A stretch of DNA of 64,000 bases from Pelecanus crispus (taxonomy: Eukaryota; Chordata; Aves; Pelecaniformes; Pelecanidae), in contig NC_134648.1 of NCBI RefSeq assembly GCF_030463565.1, forward strand, positions 44,917,498-44,981,497. Direction: 5' to 3'. Both the position numbers and the translations under genes were made by a program. Numbering within the stretch: the first letter of the stretch is position 1; each line of letters begins with the position of its first letter. The notes beneath the pieces are model-generated. The model was not told the DNA's origin and did no database searches. It saw only the letters and a list, made by a program, of their open reading frames with translations. Positions 48,538 through 59,777 of the stretch are shown in pieces.

Positions 48538-51500
48538 AGCTCCGTCCGGCGCTGGCTGCCGGGGCACGGCGAGGCTGTCGCACCCCGCGGAACGGTGAAA
48601 TCCAGCAGCGCCTGCCCGCCTGCCTCCCATCAGTGACATGGCTGACCGTGAACTCGGAGTAGACTGCCGGTCTGAGTCACACCGAGGAGATGGCAGCCTA
48701 TTTTCTGTCATCCTGTTTAATCGAAATTGATGTTCTGGGAATTACGGAAGACCCGAAGGCTGTTCTCGGCAGGGCCCACGGGAAGTACAGTAAAAATGCT
48801 CTGCAGGAGCCTAAAGCGTCTTCAGTTGTCAGAGGGTGAAGCCCACCCAGAAACACGGCTCAGATAAACGAGACCTGAACATCGGCCAACTCGGACTAGA
48901 TTAATGGCGTATGAATGGGAAAAATAAAGAGGCAATAGAGCAACCGTTTACTGAAACTGTTCCTAACTTTGCACTTCCCTAAGGCACATGGGGCCACACA
49001 CCAGAGGGTGTGGGACACCCCTGCCCTGAGTGCTAATTGGCCTTAGAAAAGGAGAAATTCCCAGAGATTGGCTTGGGACTGCACGATTAGAAAGCGCACT
49101 GGCAGTGGCAGTCTGGTTGAGAAGGCACTAGTTGAAAGTGCTGGAAGGGGACGTAGGAGGCAATCGGGCACCATGACTAAGCGGAGCATGAGGTGCAACC
49201 ACGGCACCAGGGCCAGGCCACCAGCCAGGACCTCACACGCCGAGCACATGCACACCATAGATGAGAAACTGGTCTCAAGCCTGCTTGGTAAATCAATTTG
49301 CAATTATGTCACTGAGCAGTGTGATTCTGTTCTTGCAACCACCCCGCCCCTACCTTCACCTCTGCTATTAGTACGATGAAGACCACGGAAATACAGTCAC
49401 AGGAGGATGCACATACAAGTTATTTACACAGCGGCAAAACACGACTACAGCAGCAGGAGAGAACTGCGGAAAAGAAAACCAGCTGACAGAGAAAACTGAA
49501 TACGGTACTAGCTTGTGTGACAGAATCTGAAGAGGGATTTAATTAAACCAGAAGATGTTTAGATGCACTTTATCTATGCAGATTTATTTCAGCACAAGAA
49601 GAAGAAATGAGAGCATTCACATGATTAATACCCCCACATAACTGGCTACAGGAGCTGTTGTCTCTATCCAAGACCACTGTTGCTTGTTGCAATTGCTGCT
49701 GGAGTCATCTTGTATCGGTGTTGTTGCTTGAAAAAGTGGTGGTAATCGTGAAAGCTTCCTTTCTGTATCAACATGTACAAAGTTCAAGGACAAGTGGGGT
49801 ATTCAGCGCCAACTAAAGCATTACTCCCATTCAAAGCTGCAAGAACATTATCAGTATGGGGCAAACGAGTCCCAGTCCTGCCTGCTCCAACGCTTCCTAA
49901 GCAGCAGCTCTGCAATTCAAGTGATAGTGAGAAGCAGCGGCAAGGAAGTACCCAAGATGAGAGGAACGGTAATGTTGAGACATGCCAGCTTCAAAATCTC
50001 CTGCTACATCTGCCCTAACTCACCAGGTGGTGCCCAGGCCCCTTACACCTTCAGTATGGTGTATACTCATGAGACAGTTTTTTTGCTAGTTAGCCCCTTA
50101 AGAAAACTGACAATATCCCTCTGTATAGAGTTCCCCCTCCTCTGCCAGCTCCATTCTACTCCTGATTAGGGACTGCCATCACCTCTTGTTCCTCCTGCCA
50201 CCCGCATCGACACTTGAGCCCTTGAACTACATTCCTGCATGCTCATGTTTCCAGTAGCTCAGTGCAAAGACCCTTAACCTGGCGCTACACAGAGCCCTCA
50301 GCCTCACCTGGAATGTGAGGACAGCTACCTCGAGGCCAGCGTGCCCTACAGCACAGACTATATCGTCTACCACATCTGCTCCTCCACACTTGTGCTAAGA
50401 AGAAACAATTCTTCGTAGGTGCAAAGTTTTCCATATGCACCGCCTGCCTTATGGCACACAGTACCAATTTATCCCACTTCAGATGATCCCACAGCTATCA
50501 ATATGCAAGTCAGGCACTCCACTGATCAGTCTGACTGTAGGTAGCGAAGACGGAATTGAGATCTCACCTCAGGCAGATCCCAAGCCTCAAAACAAGTATG
50601 GCTCAATTTTGGTGGCAGGTTGCACGTGCAGAGGAAGGCGTAGCGTACTAGCCAACCCAGTGGTCAGCAGCTGCCTCAACAGTCGTCTACTTCATCAAGC
50701 AGAGGTTAAGTTTCTGCTGACTTGAAAATAGGAAGTCAGTCTTCTCCTCATGTAATCCTAACAGAAGAACCAATGTATTTTTTTCTTCCTCATCTCGCAT
50801 AACACTGTGTAGAATGAGTGTGTGTAGACTAGTTGAACACAGCACCAGGGACTACAAAAGGTAACCAAAGAGTCACAAGATTTTATTATAATCTAAGGCA
50901 CAAAAGAAGTATGTTCTTCAGGTTCCTACCTCCTAAGTTAAATATTTCTGACAGTTCCTCAAAGCACATATAACAAATTATTCCTAGTACTATTCAAAGA
51001 AAAAGCATAAAGATGGGATTTCAGACAGACCCTTGTTCAAAGCGAAGTGTTAAAAAATATCAGGCTATAAAGAGGAGACGTTACTAATAAAAAACAAGAG
51101 TTCACCTCTTGGGAGCATGCCTGGAGGAAGAGAGAAAAGGATCCATTGTTAACATTGCAGTGGCTTCATAGACTAAGCAAGAAGTCTAAATATCAAGTAG
51201 CAGAAGCTCTTTATGCTTCCATAAAAAAGCTGTAAATGTACTAAAGAAACAGAAAAAGCATACAAACTAGCTCTATGGTCATAGATCCGACCATAAATCT
51301 CCTCTTAAAGTGTCATCATAAGGAAAAAGGACAATAGAAAAAAAGTCCACTACTTTCTTCATATACGTAGTTACATTAAAAACTGTATTACTAAGCATTA
51401 ATACGTTGATTTAAACGATCCATGCCGGAATGATCCATGCCAGCAAACTCAATATAAGCTAATCTTCCACTCTGCATAAATAAAAATTTCCATTTTTGAG

Positions 51501-51654
51501 ATCTTAATGGGCCAAAAATCCAAATATAATAATTCCTTCTTTATGAAACCTACCTGTGTGTAAATTTACCAAGAATACCAGCCTAAAGAAGCGCAACATC
51601 CCCACTGAGAGCTGTTTACCACATGCCATAGAAATGACCAATGCAGCTATGGAG
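48538..51654. other. Intergenic interval between SPTSSA and the EAPP 3' end
   Basis: About 3.1 kb. The left part is moderately GC-rich flank of the SPTSSA island. The middle (about 49570-50750) has several short plus-strand ORFs and looks less AT-rich than its surroundings. It is reported as a possible decayed coding relic. The rest is AT-rich with no recognised gene. Confidence 0.6.
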
Positions 51655-51995
51655 AACCAGTTACTACACTGTATTTATTCTAAGCAGCAGTTCTAATACA
51701 TATTGAGATAATGGACAGTATATATACAGGGAATGATCATAATACACAGATCTTACATTATATTTACAAAATTTTAAATCCTCAATGGTGCAACCACCTG
51801 ACAGTGTGAAAGAATACTGCTCTCAAATGCACTGTATTCCTTTCAAAAACTTTGCAAAAATCCAACTGTTATAAAGTTCTCTGATGCAAATGTGCATTTA
51901 AAAGACCATACTTAAAAAAGGCTACCATGCCTGCATTTCTGATACTTCACACAGTCTTAAACAGTGCAGGATTTTTTTCCCCCTGCTTCTGCACA
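51655..51995 (-). other. EAPP: Probable EAPP 3' untranslated region
   Basis: AT-rich sequence after the TAA. The end is set by the first strong AATAAA on the gene strand (51679-51674), giving a 3'UTR of about 340 nt. Another hexamer near 50.88 kb could extend it. Confidence 0.45.
51674..51679 (-). terminator. Candidate poly(A) signal for EAPP
   Basis: The plus-strand TTTATT is AATAAA on the gene strand, about 320 nt past the stop. Confidence 0.45.
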
Positions 51996-52260
51996 TTAGC
52001 TGTGGCTGGCTAGAACATTGAAGAAGTGAAAAACTTCATCTTTATCCATTACTGCCACTTCAGTTGAGCATTCAGTACATAATACTGGATGATACACTTC
52101 CTCCTCTTCTTGATTTGATTGTACAGAGGTACTTTCTTTGCTGTACTTCATTTTCTTACTTCTTTTCTTTAGCTTCTTTCTGTATTTCAGAATTTCCTCT
52201 TTGTTAACAATGCAGTTCATCACAAACATTGCTCTATATTGTGTTTTGTAAGATTCATGT
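51996..52260 (-). CDS. EAPP: EAPP coding exon 6 (terminal)
   Basis: Begins after a CTCCATAG acceptor and completes Arg200. It continues HESYKTQYRAMFVMNC, the Lys-rich segment, CTECSTEVAV and the conserved end FFNVLASHS, with TAA at 51998-51996. Confidence 0.96.
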
Positions 52261-55200
52261 CTATGGAGAAGGGGAGAAAATGCAAGTCATACCATTGGTA
52301 AAACTCTGCTTCCAAGAAATTGGTTATTGTCACTGGAAATGGGATTAAAGATAGGAAGTACCATGCCAAAGGGCTGAAAGCCAAATAAATAATGAAGTTT
52401 TATAAAAGCAACAAAAGTCACAACTACAAAAATCATTAAAAAAAAAAATTGTAGCCATCTGTCTTGTTTTTAAGGTGCTTTTAAAAACACACTGGTTCTG
52501 GCCGAAATAAACACCCCAGAGTATAATGGTATTGATACTACAGAATTGTGCATTGCTACGTATAGCTGATGACAGCCAAAAGATCATGAAGTTGCGAGTG
52601 CAAATGACTAAAATACTGGTATTTATATCCTAAAATGTCTTGCAAGCCTGAAATTCCTTATTTATAAACAACAAACACTGATATATCACACTTGAAAAAG
52701 CATGTCTATAATAAAAGATGTATTTTCAGATGTCATCAGTGTAACAACTGTATAGCTGGAGCACATAGCAAAATTCGGGGCTGCAGTTCAATTCAATTCA
52801 ACACAGTGTCCCTCAGGCTGCAGTTTTACAGCAGCCTAAACCAACATAACAGGTGGCTGCACAAGTCCCATCTCAACTTCTGCTGGCTTTACTGCTTGTA
52901 TAATTCTGTGCTGAGCTATCTCGGTTTATTCAAACCACAGAAGACCAGTCTGACAATAAAACCAGACAATTTTCTGTCAGCTTAGCAAACTGAAATACTT
53001 AACTATAGAACAGGGTCAAGGAATACCACAGCCAGCAAAGACAGTGAGAAACAGCACCCAGTACTTAGATGATTTTAGGCTGCTGTGCAATTTCATCCTC
53101 AATCACCAAAAGTACTCAATAAATGAGAGGTAGTTTATTCCTCATTTCACAAGATTTCTTTCTCCTTTATTCCCAGTTCAAGAGCCCTCTCCTTAGCACC
53201 AGTTAGCAGTACTAACTAGGTTTCCAGTGCAGTCAGATAGTGGAGAGCTGCAAAACACACTACAATTCTCACCTAAATGCTTTCCAGGCACTTTTTAATG
53301 TAACTATACTCAAAATCACAACTGCTAAAACTTAAACCAAGTAAGAATACACTATCTTGATTTTGCTTAATCCTCCCCTAAACAAGGCACTTTCACACAA
53401 AAATAATAGTTAACCTGTAATAATTCTATGCCTCTAAACATCAAGCCAACATATTTTTTTTAAAAAAAAAACTTACCACCCACAACTCACTCTGAGTTTC
53501 TTGTTTAGTCTCCATGAAATGTTTTTTTTATAGTTTGCCTTCTCCACTAAAGTGCTACCCTGTTCTTCCTCATCTCCATGTTGCAGGTTAAGCTAATCAT
53601 CATTCCTGCAAACTAGCTTTCACCTCTAAATTCACATACACCTACCTTCTCTTTTATTAGCTCCACCTCGCAAGGCAGACTTGATAAAATCAACTGATCA
53701 AATTGAATACACTAAAAATACAACTGACCAAAAAACGTTCCAAAAAGACCCCTTATTGTTCACCAATTACCTCTGACAGTCCAGGCATAATGTTGTCATG
53801 CAAGCAGGGCAATTCAAAACAGCATCACTATTTGGAACAGCTGAAGGTTTTGTCTGGTGCTGCAGCGGCACTCTTCTTTGATTACGGTACCTACCAATTC
53901 AAGAAAGGATGAAGGAGAGACAAAAAGTGAAATTACGTGCCCTTGTTGTCGGATATGTCAATTCAACCTCCAAACTTTTTTTGTATTAAAATACACCAAT
54001 AAATATTTGTCTCCTTCTGTACACCTTTTTCACTAATTCAAAATAAATACCCTGGGGGGAAAAAACACATACCAGTATCTTAATTTACTTTGTACAGAAG
54101 GTTCTTATTTGGTGAAACAAATACATCTAGCATGAGAATTTGTGCCTAATGACCCTCCCCTCTGATGAGGCAGTTGTCTCAAGTGCAATCTCGCAGGCAA
54201 CATACATTAATGTTATCCTTTTAAATAGATTTACATGGAGAATTTTACTTCTGCTGCAGCAACCATTTTTCTACTTCATCCATCAAAAAACTCTCAGTAA
54301 AGCAGCTTTGTGCTGTTCCTATTTTATCTGAACATTTTGTGGCTTGCTAAATTCAGAGTTTTCCAAAATCATAAATACAATATTTAGCAGGAACGGGTAT
54401 TAATTTAGCAATCCAAGTATCATAGGGCATGAAAAACTGAAATTAGCAAATCTTACAACCCTTTCATCCACAATATGGTTGTTTAGATGAGATCTACAGA
54501 CAAAACTGACTTACCAAACTAGGAAGTTTTGATTTTAAAAAATTGCAAGTTTTAGAATTGTGTCATTCTGAAGACTCAACTTCCATTACACACTCATAAA
54601 AATTTTACAGGCTTTTAAATTTCTATGCTGTAAATTCTAAAAAAAAATTACATTTTCATTACATAGACTTGACAGCATAGGCTTTTTCTCCCTATTCACT
54701 ATTTTCATTTAAATTTTTCATTTTATGTTAAGCATCCTACAATTCAAATATTTATGGTCTCTTACCCCCTCCTCTGTGAGTCTACCCACTCTTGGTCTCG
54801 ACTGTCTTCTTCTGGGTCATATAGCAGTTCATCATTGGAAAGAATCTGACGTTGCTGATGCTTTCTGTTTTTCCGGACGTCCTGTGTAACTGGAAAGATT
54901 TGTGCAAGTGCATGTTACATCCATCAGACATATGATGATGGTCTGCTTAAATAACCAAAATAATCATTTTTTCAGTTTTCCTTTTCCATACTTGCAATAA
55001 ATCTAAACTAAAACATAAAGGTCTAGCTCATCTCTCCTCCAAATGCACCACCCCAAAACATTAACGCACCTTACATACATTGGGATACATCACAAAGTTG
55101 CGGGAACTACATTGAGATGATATAGGCTGGTAATTCCCCCCAAAAGGCCGCTTTCAGAACAGCTGCTTGACCCCCCCAAGAGGATTCTACAGGATCTGAG

Positions 55201-57564
55201 AGAGTGCCACTGTAAAGATGTCCTCCTCTCTCCTCTCTGCAGCCATTTACCTATCTTATCTTCATCCTCTGAGTCAGAATCAAAGTAAATGTCATCATAG
55301 TATTTCGAAGCGGTGGCAGGTCCAGTCTGCCCAGTACTTGAGGAAGTACCTATGTGTGAAATTAGAGAGAGAAGTGGTAAGAACACCCCACCAAAAGGAC
55401 AACAAGTATACAGCCCAAAACAAACCTTCATTTTCAAGTTACTCTATCCAGAACCGCTCCGCTTTCTCTGCGTCTGTTAAGTAACAGCTCTCCCAATTTA
55501 TTCCCACATCCTGATCATCCACATCGCTTGTGTTACTTCATTTACAGATGCACTCTCAGAGCAAAGCTGCTCACTCCCTCGGAGATGAACCTCAGGTACA
55601 GTTGAAAGGGAAGTTTCCCCAAAGTTACACTCCCTGTGCACACGGGACACCACATCAAATATGCCTTTGCCCTATATAATCCACACAATCTCAAGACACT
55701 CCATAAATCTTCAGTCATGCGAAAGAAATACAGGTGTGGCAGACTGTTCTACAAACTTTGATTACAATAAAATTCACTGAAAAAATCCCCCAAAATTTCA
55801 GGGCCACATAAGTTCAAAAAAGACATAGATGAATTGCCAAGTACATCTGTCGCAGCCAGTCCGTACCAAAAATCCTATTCTGCACTGGATGGATGTGGTG
55901 GTGTAACTATTGCCACATTGTCTCAATTGCACAACTAAAACCTACAGATCAGATCTGCCCACTAACACAGATAAAACTATTAAACCGGCTCAATGCAGAG
56001 TCAAGTCCCTACATTGAAGTGAATACTATGCTGATTCTCCAGGAAATTAAGAACACTTCACTAGGTGTTTTGTAATAGGTAAAAAGAACAGATGATCTTC
56101 AAATGCCAAAGCAATCCATCTCTTGCACCCATAGCACACAAACACCAGAACACATATATCTTTAGTACAGTTTTACTACTTGATGTAACGTGTAATTATG
56201 CGCAAGTAAGGGAGAAGGAGTTTAATATTTTTCCTGACTTTTTCCCCAAACTGATTTGGCATCTCAATCTACCACATGCTTCTCCTTTCTTCAAGAAAGG
56301 GCTCCAAATGCTGATAGCAGCCGGAGCCACTAGACAAAGTACAAGACACTGCAACCTCCTCAAGAAACTTCTAAACACATGTGAAAGAACAACTTAAACC
56401 AGAAGTTATAGAGATACTGGGAAAAAGGGGACTGAGCCAACAAAGAGAAATCATATTAAAGCAGGAAATGACAAGTTCAGAAACACCAAAATCCAAGTCT
56501 TCGAAAAGATGAAACGGGTTCACTGAAGTGGGGCACCTGGCGACCATTTCTGCAGAAGCGATTGGCCATTGTAAGATTTTCTGTAGGCTTCAAACAGCAC
56601 TCGACTGTCACCACACATACCTCTAGCCACAGAATACTACCTTAACTTCACACCTTAACTGGACACCACTTAATGACGATTTCATACGCAAGCAGGTGTT
56701 AAGTGCGATTTACCCATTTCTGGTGATTTCCATTGGCCTTCCATAGTCCTCATGGTGGTGTTCAGTTCCGCTTCCATCTCCTTTTGGAATTCATCGTCAC
56801 TGGAAGACTCGCTCTCGCCAGTCAGGCACTCCCGTATCAGCTTCCGCTTCTGGTCGGGAGTGCCGTGTAAGAGGACATCCACCTCATCTTCTGAGCTACA
56901 AAGATTTAAGTATTACACACCTAATTGTGAAAACCAGCTTACAATGACCAAGTCATTTGGAGAACGAACATCTGAACTGTGTGGGTGCACTGGGTAAAAC
57001 TTATTCATGTGTATATGGGAAATGCACGTATTAAAATCTTTTACCAGCTTGTCGGCGTTAAAACTCTGGTTTTAATGCAACGGGGCTTCAGCTGAGTGAC
57101 CGTGGCCTGCCGCGACGCCTCTGCGGCGTGGTGCAAGGGCAGGGATCTGTTACACCCTGGCCTTTGTAGGCTTAGAAATGTGAATACTCCAGGTTCAAGG
57201 AAGAAAGTCGCGGCGGCTGCCGCGAAGCGACCCCCCTGCAGCCCCGGGGCGGCAGGCCGCGGCCCTGCCTAGCGCCCGGCCCGGGAGGGAGCCGCGCCGC
57301 GCACCGCAGGGCACCGCCGGCCGCGGAGCCCCGCACCCGGGCCTGCCGGGCCCCGCCGCGCCTCCGCGGCTGCGGCCAGGGCACGCCAGGCGACAGCGGG
57401 GAGCGGAGGGGCGCCGCAGCCCCGGGCCCGCCCGCGGCGGGGCAGCGACAGGCCGCCCCGGGCCCGCCCGCGGCGGGGGCTCTCCCGCACCTGCTGAGCG
57501 CTCGCTCCTCGTCGCTGGGCTCCTCCACCACGTACGGGTCATCCTCCTCCCGCAGGCAGCTCAT
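51996..57564 (-). CDS. EAPP: EAPP, E2F-associated phosphoprotein (6 coding exons, 287 aa)
   Basis: Spliced CDS: 57564-57491, 56895-56714, 55349-55251, 54889-54766, 53890-53771 and 52260-51996; 864 nt including stop, 287 aa (human about 285). All junctions are GT-AG and phases match throughout. Visible blocks: acidic EEPSDEE (14-20); DVLLHGTPDQKRKLIRECL (31-49) followed by a Ser/Glu-rich acidic run; YYDDIYFDSDSEDED (102-116); NDELLYDPEED (137-147); Cys pairs CPAC (187-190) and CLDC (195-198); a Lys/Arg-rich segment (225-238); CTEC (261-264); and the ending DKDEVFHFFNVLASHS. Known role: a nuclear phosphoprotein that binds activating E2F factors and modulates E2F-driven transcription. The Cys pairs suggest a zinc-binding fold (inference). 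The start matches the human N-terminus in position and has G at -3. Introns are about 1510, 875, 361, 1364 and 595 bp; nothing else was recognised in them. Confidence 0.97.
53771..53890 (-). CDS. EAPP: EAPP coding exon 5
   Basis: Acceptor GGTAG and donor GTAATT. The 120 nt encode residues 160-200, ending in VPNSDAVLNCPACMTTLCLD plus CQ, which carries two CxxC pairs. Confidence 0.94.
54766..54889 (-). CDS. EAPP: EAPP coding exon 4
   Basis: Acceptor TTTCCAG and donor GTAAGA. It encodes a basic stretch with KNRKHQQRQ, then NDELLYDPEED and DQEWVDSQRRG (residues 119-160). Confidence 0.94.
55251..55349 (-). CDS. EAPP: EAPP coding exon 3
   Basis: Acceptor CACATAG and donor GTAAAT. The 99 nt encode a Ser/Thr/Gly linker and the conserved YYDDIYFDSDSEDED acidic block (residues 86-119). 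Confidence 0.95.
   Translation of the reverse strand, partial: VLPQVLGRLDLPPLRNTMMTFTLILTQRMKIR
56714..56895 (-). CDS. EAPP: EAPP coding exon 2
   Basis: Starts after a TTTGTAG acceptor and ends at a GTAAAT donor. It encodes residues 25-86, including LLHGTPDQKRKLIRECLTGE and the acidic Ser cluster that follows. Confidence 0.95.
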
Positions 57565-57800
57565 GGCTGCCCCGCCGCCGCAGCCAGCCCCGCCCCGCCC
57601 CGCCCGCTCATCCGCTTCCGGGCGCGCCGCCCGCTTCCGGCGGCCGAGCCCCAGCCGCCCCGGCCCGGGAAGCCGCCGCCCTCTCCCGGCTCGGCCCGCG
57701 GCCAGGCCCCAGCGGCTCCCGGGCAGCTCCGCGGGGGCCCAGCCCGGCAGAGCCGCGGCCCCCGCTCCCCCCCGCCCGGCCCGGCAGGGCTCTTCCTTTT
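57180..57800 (-). promoter_or_regulatory. EAPP: CpG island promoter of EAPP with ETS and Sp1 sites
   Basis: A GC-dense island covers exon 1, the start of intron 1 and the upstream flank. Upstream of the ATG are tandem CCCCGCC Sp1-type boxes (about 57587-57606). Two CTTCCGG motifs (57615-57621 and 57634-57640) read CCGGAAG on the gene strand, the ETS/GABP consensus. There is no TATA box. ETS pairs within 50-80 bp of a start codon are typical of TATA-less housekeeping promoters, so transcription probably starts near 57600-57640 (inference). Confidence 0.75.
57491..57564 (-). CDS. EAPP: EAPP coding exon 1
   Basis: ATG at the complement of 57564-57562. It encodes residues 1-24 (MSCLREEDDPYVVEEPSDEE then RALS) plus two bases of Ser25, followed by a GTGCGG donor. 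It lies within a CpG island. Confidence 0.93.
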
Positions 57801-57889
57801 TCCCCCTTGGAGCTGCGAGTCCTCGGGTCACGTTTTAAATATTTTTCTTCACGGCCAGGGGTTAGAGCGTTAAGAGACACACCCAATAC

Positions 57890-59723
57890 CAAGAGGCTTG
57901 AAAAAAATTTAATGAGCTAGTAACACTGAACAACGAGGACTAATCTAAAAACTGTTCCCACATCCTACTTAAAATATTTACAATTTTGTTAACTGTATGT
58001 ACAGCGTAATCTTTGTCCCTTATAGTCTATTTATAGATTAGTTCCTTAGGAATTATACCTGTTATATCTGGAAGATGAACAGCACAGTATTATTGTAGTA
58101 GCCATTGCTGGAAAATACTAGCTATATACCAGATGAGTTGCTAATAGCCATTGGGCACCGGTAACCAAAGTCTGAGGCTATGCGTACGCAACTCAACGCA
58201 CAACGCAAACAGCATGTTCAGCTAAAACTTCTCTGCCTTTGAGATGTTCTGATGTGCAAGGCAGCAGGGTAAGTATACTACACTGTGCAATTCACCCTAT
58301 TTGAGGAAAAAAACCACCCAAAACAAAACACACACCTCCGTGCGGCAGTACAGGGAGTCTGTAATCACAGAGACATTGACTTACATTGATCTCCATCTCC
58401 AAACGTCCCGTTCACCCAAAATTCTGCTGCTCCGCTGAAGGTCTACATACCCATATAAAGCAGCAATCCCACTGTGCAGAGCAATTTTAAACTAAAGCCT
58501 AATTTTATGACATCCTGAAATTACACAACAGAACAGCACCTCTTGGAAAAGTTTCATGGTTCAAGTAAAAGAGACAAAGCAATACAACAAATAAAACTGG
58601 ATTCATAGCTCTTAAGTTTTATGTCCAGTTAGCAGAATGAGATCCTTTTCAGGTATTCCTTTATTGGGTATACCTTTACTTTTTGTATTCTGAAACAAAG
58701 CTTCTTCTCTGTATCAAAGTGGGGCAGTATTACCTTTCATTGATAGTTTATGTACTTTCTGAACTCCCTTTGCCACTTTATTTCCCCTTTCTGGAAAGAA
58801 ACCCACAAAGTTCTCTAAAAAGCATTTCTGCCAAAGAAATTGCAGAGTCAGCCACCAAGCTCAAAACAATTTAAGTACACTGATAGGAAAGTCACAGACA
58901 AACGGATAGGCAAATGGATAAACCTGAGAATGCAAGAGAAAAATTACTGGGCGAGTATTTAGCATCAGACCAATCCAATACTTACTGAATGGCTTTACAG
59001 GATGAATAGAGAAAAGGCTAATTAAATTAACCTGATTTACTAGAAAATATTAAGCTTACAGATGATACAATGTCTGCATAATTTTAGAAAAATCAATTCC
59101 ATGGTTTATTTTACAATAATTGGATTAGTCTACAAGTTAAGGCAAACATACTAATGCATTTGCTTTTCTTTTTAAATCATAGTTATAAAGGTTACACAAA
59201 GTTCTCCAAAATTTCTAAGAAATGTTCACAATTGAAAAAAAGATTAAGTTTTTGATATCAGTACATGGAAAAAAAACTAAGACAGTGTATACAATGCCAT
59301 TATAGTAACAATATTCAAATATCTAATGGTAGTATTTAGGCCATTTGAACAGTGTGCTCCAAATGGTGAGCTTCAGAAATTACTTACAAAGGTAAATAAG
59401 ATTGGCAGCCATATCATAGTATTCATAACATGAACATAATTATATTGGCTATTTTCACAAAAAACAGAGCATTTGGTTTCTGGACAATGAAAGCATGTAA
59501 TGATTAAATAAACATGAATATGTAGGTATAACAAGAATGCTGTTGCTTCATATAGTCTGGAGCTACTTTCAGGTGTTTGTTTTAATTCTTTTGAAAGAAG
59601 GAGCTTGCTTATGCGCACTTCGTCAAATGTTTTCTCCAGGGAACTGTAAATCCCTACTTTTAAAGTCATGAAAACAAAATCCAGAGGAGGGCAGCCCTTG
59701 TTAGTGGGAGGACGGAGCGTAGC
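57890..59723 (-). other. SNX6: Probable SNX6 3' untranslated region
   Basis: AT-rich non-coding sequence from the stop codon down to a minus-strand ATTAAA at 57913-57908, beyond which the EAPP CpG island begins. Internal AATAAA sites near 58.65 and 58.78 kb could give shorter forms. The boundary is inferred. Confidence 0.5.
57908..57913 (-). terminator. Candidate distal poly(A) signal for SNX6
   Basis: ATTAAA on the gene strand, the commonest variant hexamer, just before the composition shifts to the EAPP CpG island. Confidence 0.4.
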
Positions 59724-59777
59724 TTATGTGTCACCATTTAACACTGCCAGGCAGCTCTGCAGCAGCTGTAAGTTACC
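59724..59777 (-). CDS. SNX6: SNX6 terminal coding exon (partial gene; last 17 codons)
   Basis: After a TTTACAG acceptor at 59780-59778 the minus strand reads GNLQLLQSCLAVLNGDT and then TAA (59726-59724). This is the C-terminus of sorting nexin 6; the paralogue SNX5 ends differently. Known role: a PX-BAR sorting nexin that pairs with SNX1/SNX2 on endosomal tubules in retrograde, retromer-linked transport. The 17 residues would be the end of the BAR-domain helix. Position next to EAPP on the same strand matches the human order and supports the call. The rest of the gene lies beyond 64000: the preceding exon, expected to end near the ELKHAK motif, was searched for in 59780-64000 and not found. 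Confidence 0.9.
   Translation of the reverse strand, partial: GNLQLLQSCLAVLNGDT

Noticed and set aside
47437-48598. Very long ORFs on both strands (346 and 279 codons minus, 326 codons plus) around SPTSSA exon 1
   Set aside because: They run through the CpG island and hexamer array, where stop codons are rare in every frame. Their products are Pro/Ala/Arg/Gly-rich or (LALA/PGPG)n low complexity and ignore the SPTSSA splice donor.
57172-57490. Minus-strand ORFs continuing past EAPP exon 1
   Set aside because: They read into intron 1 beyond the GT donor at 57490-57489. The GC-rich island keeps the frame open by chance.
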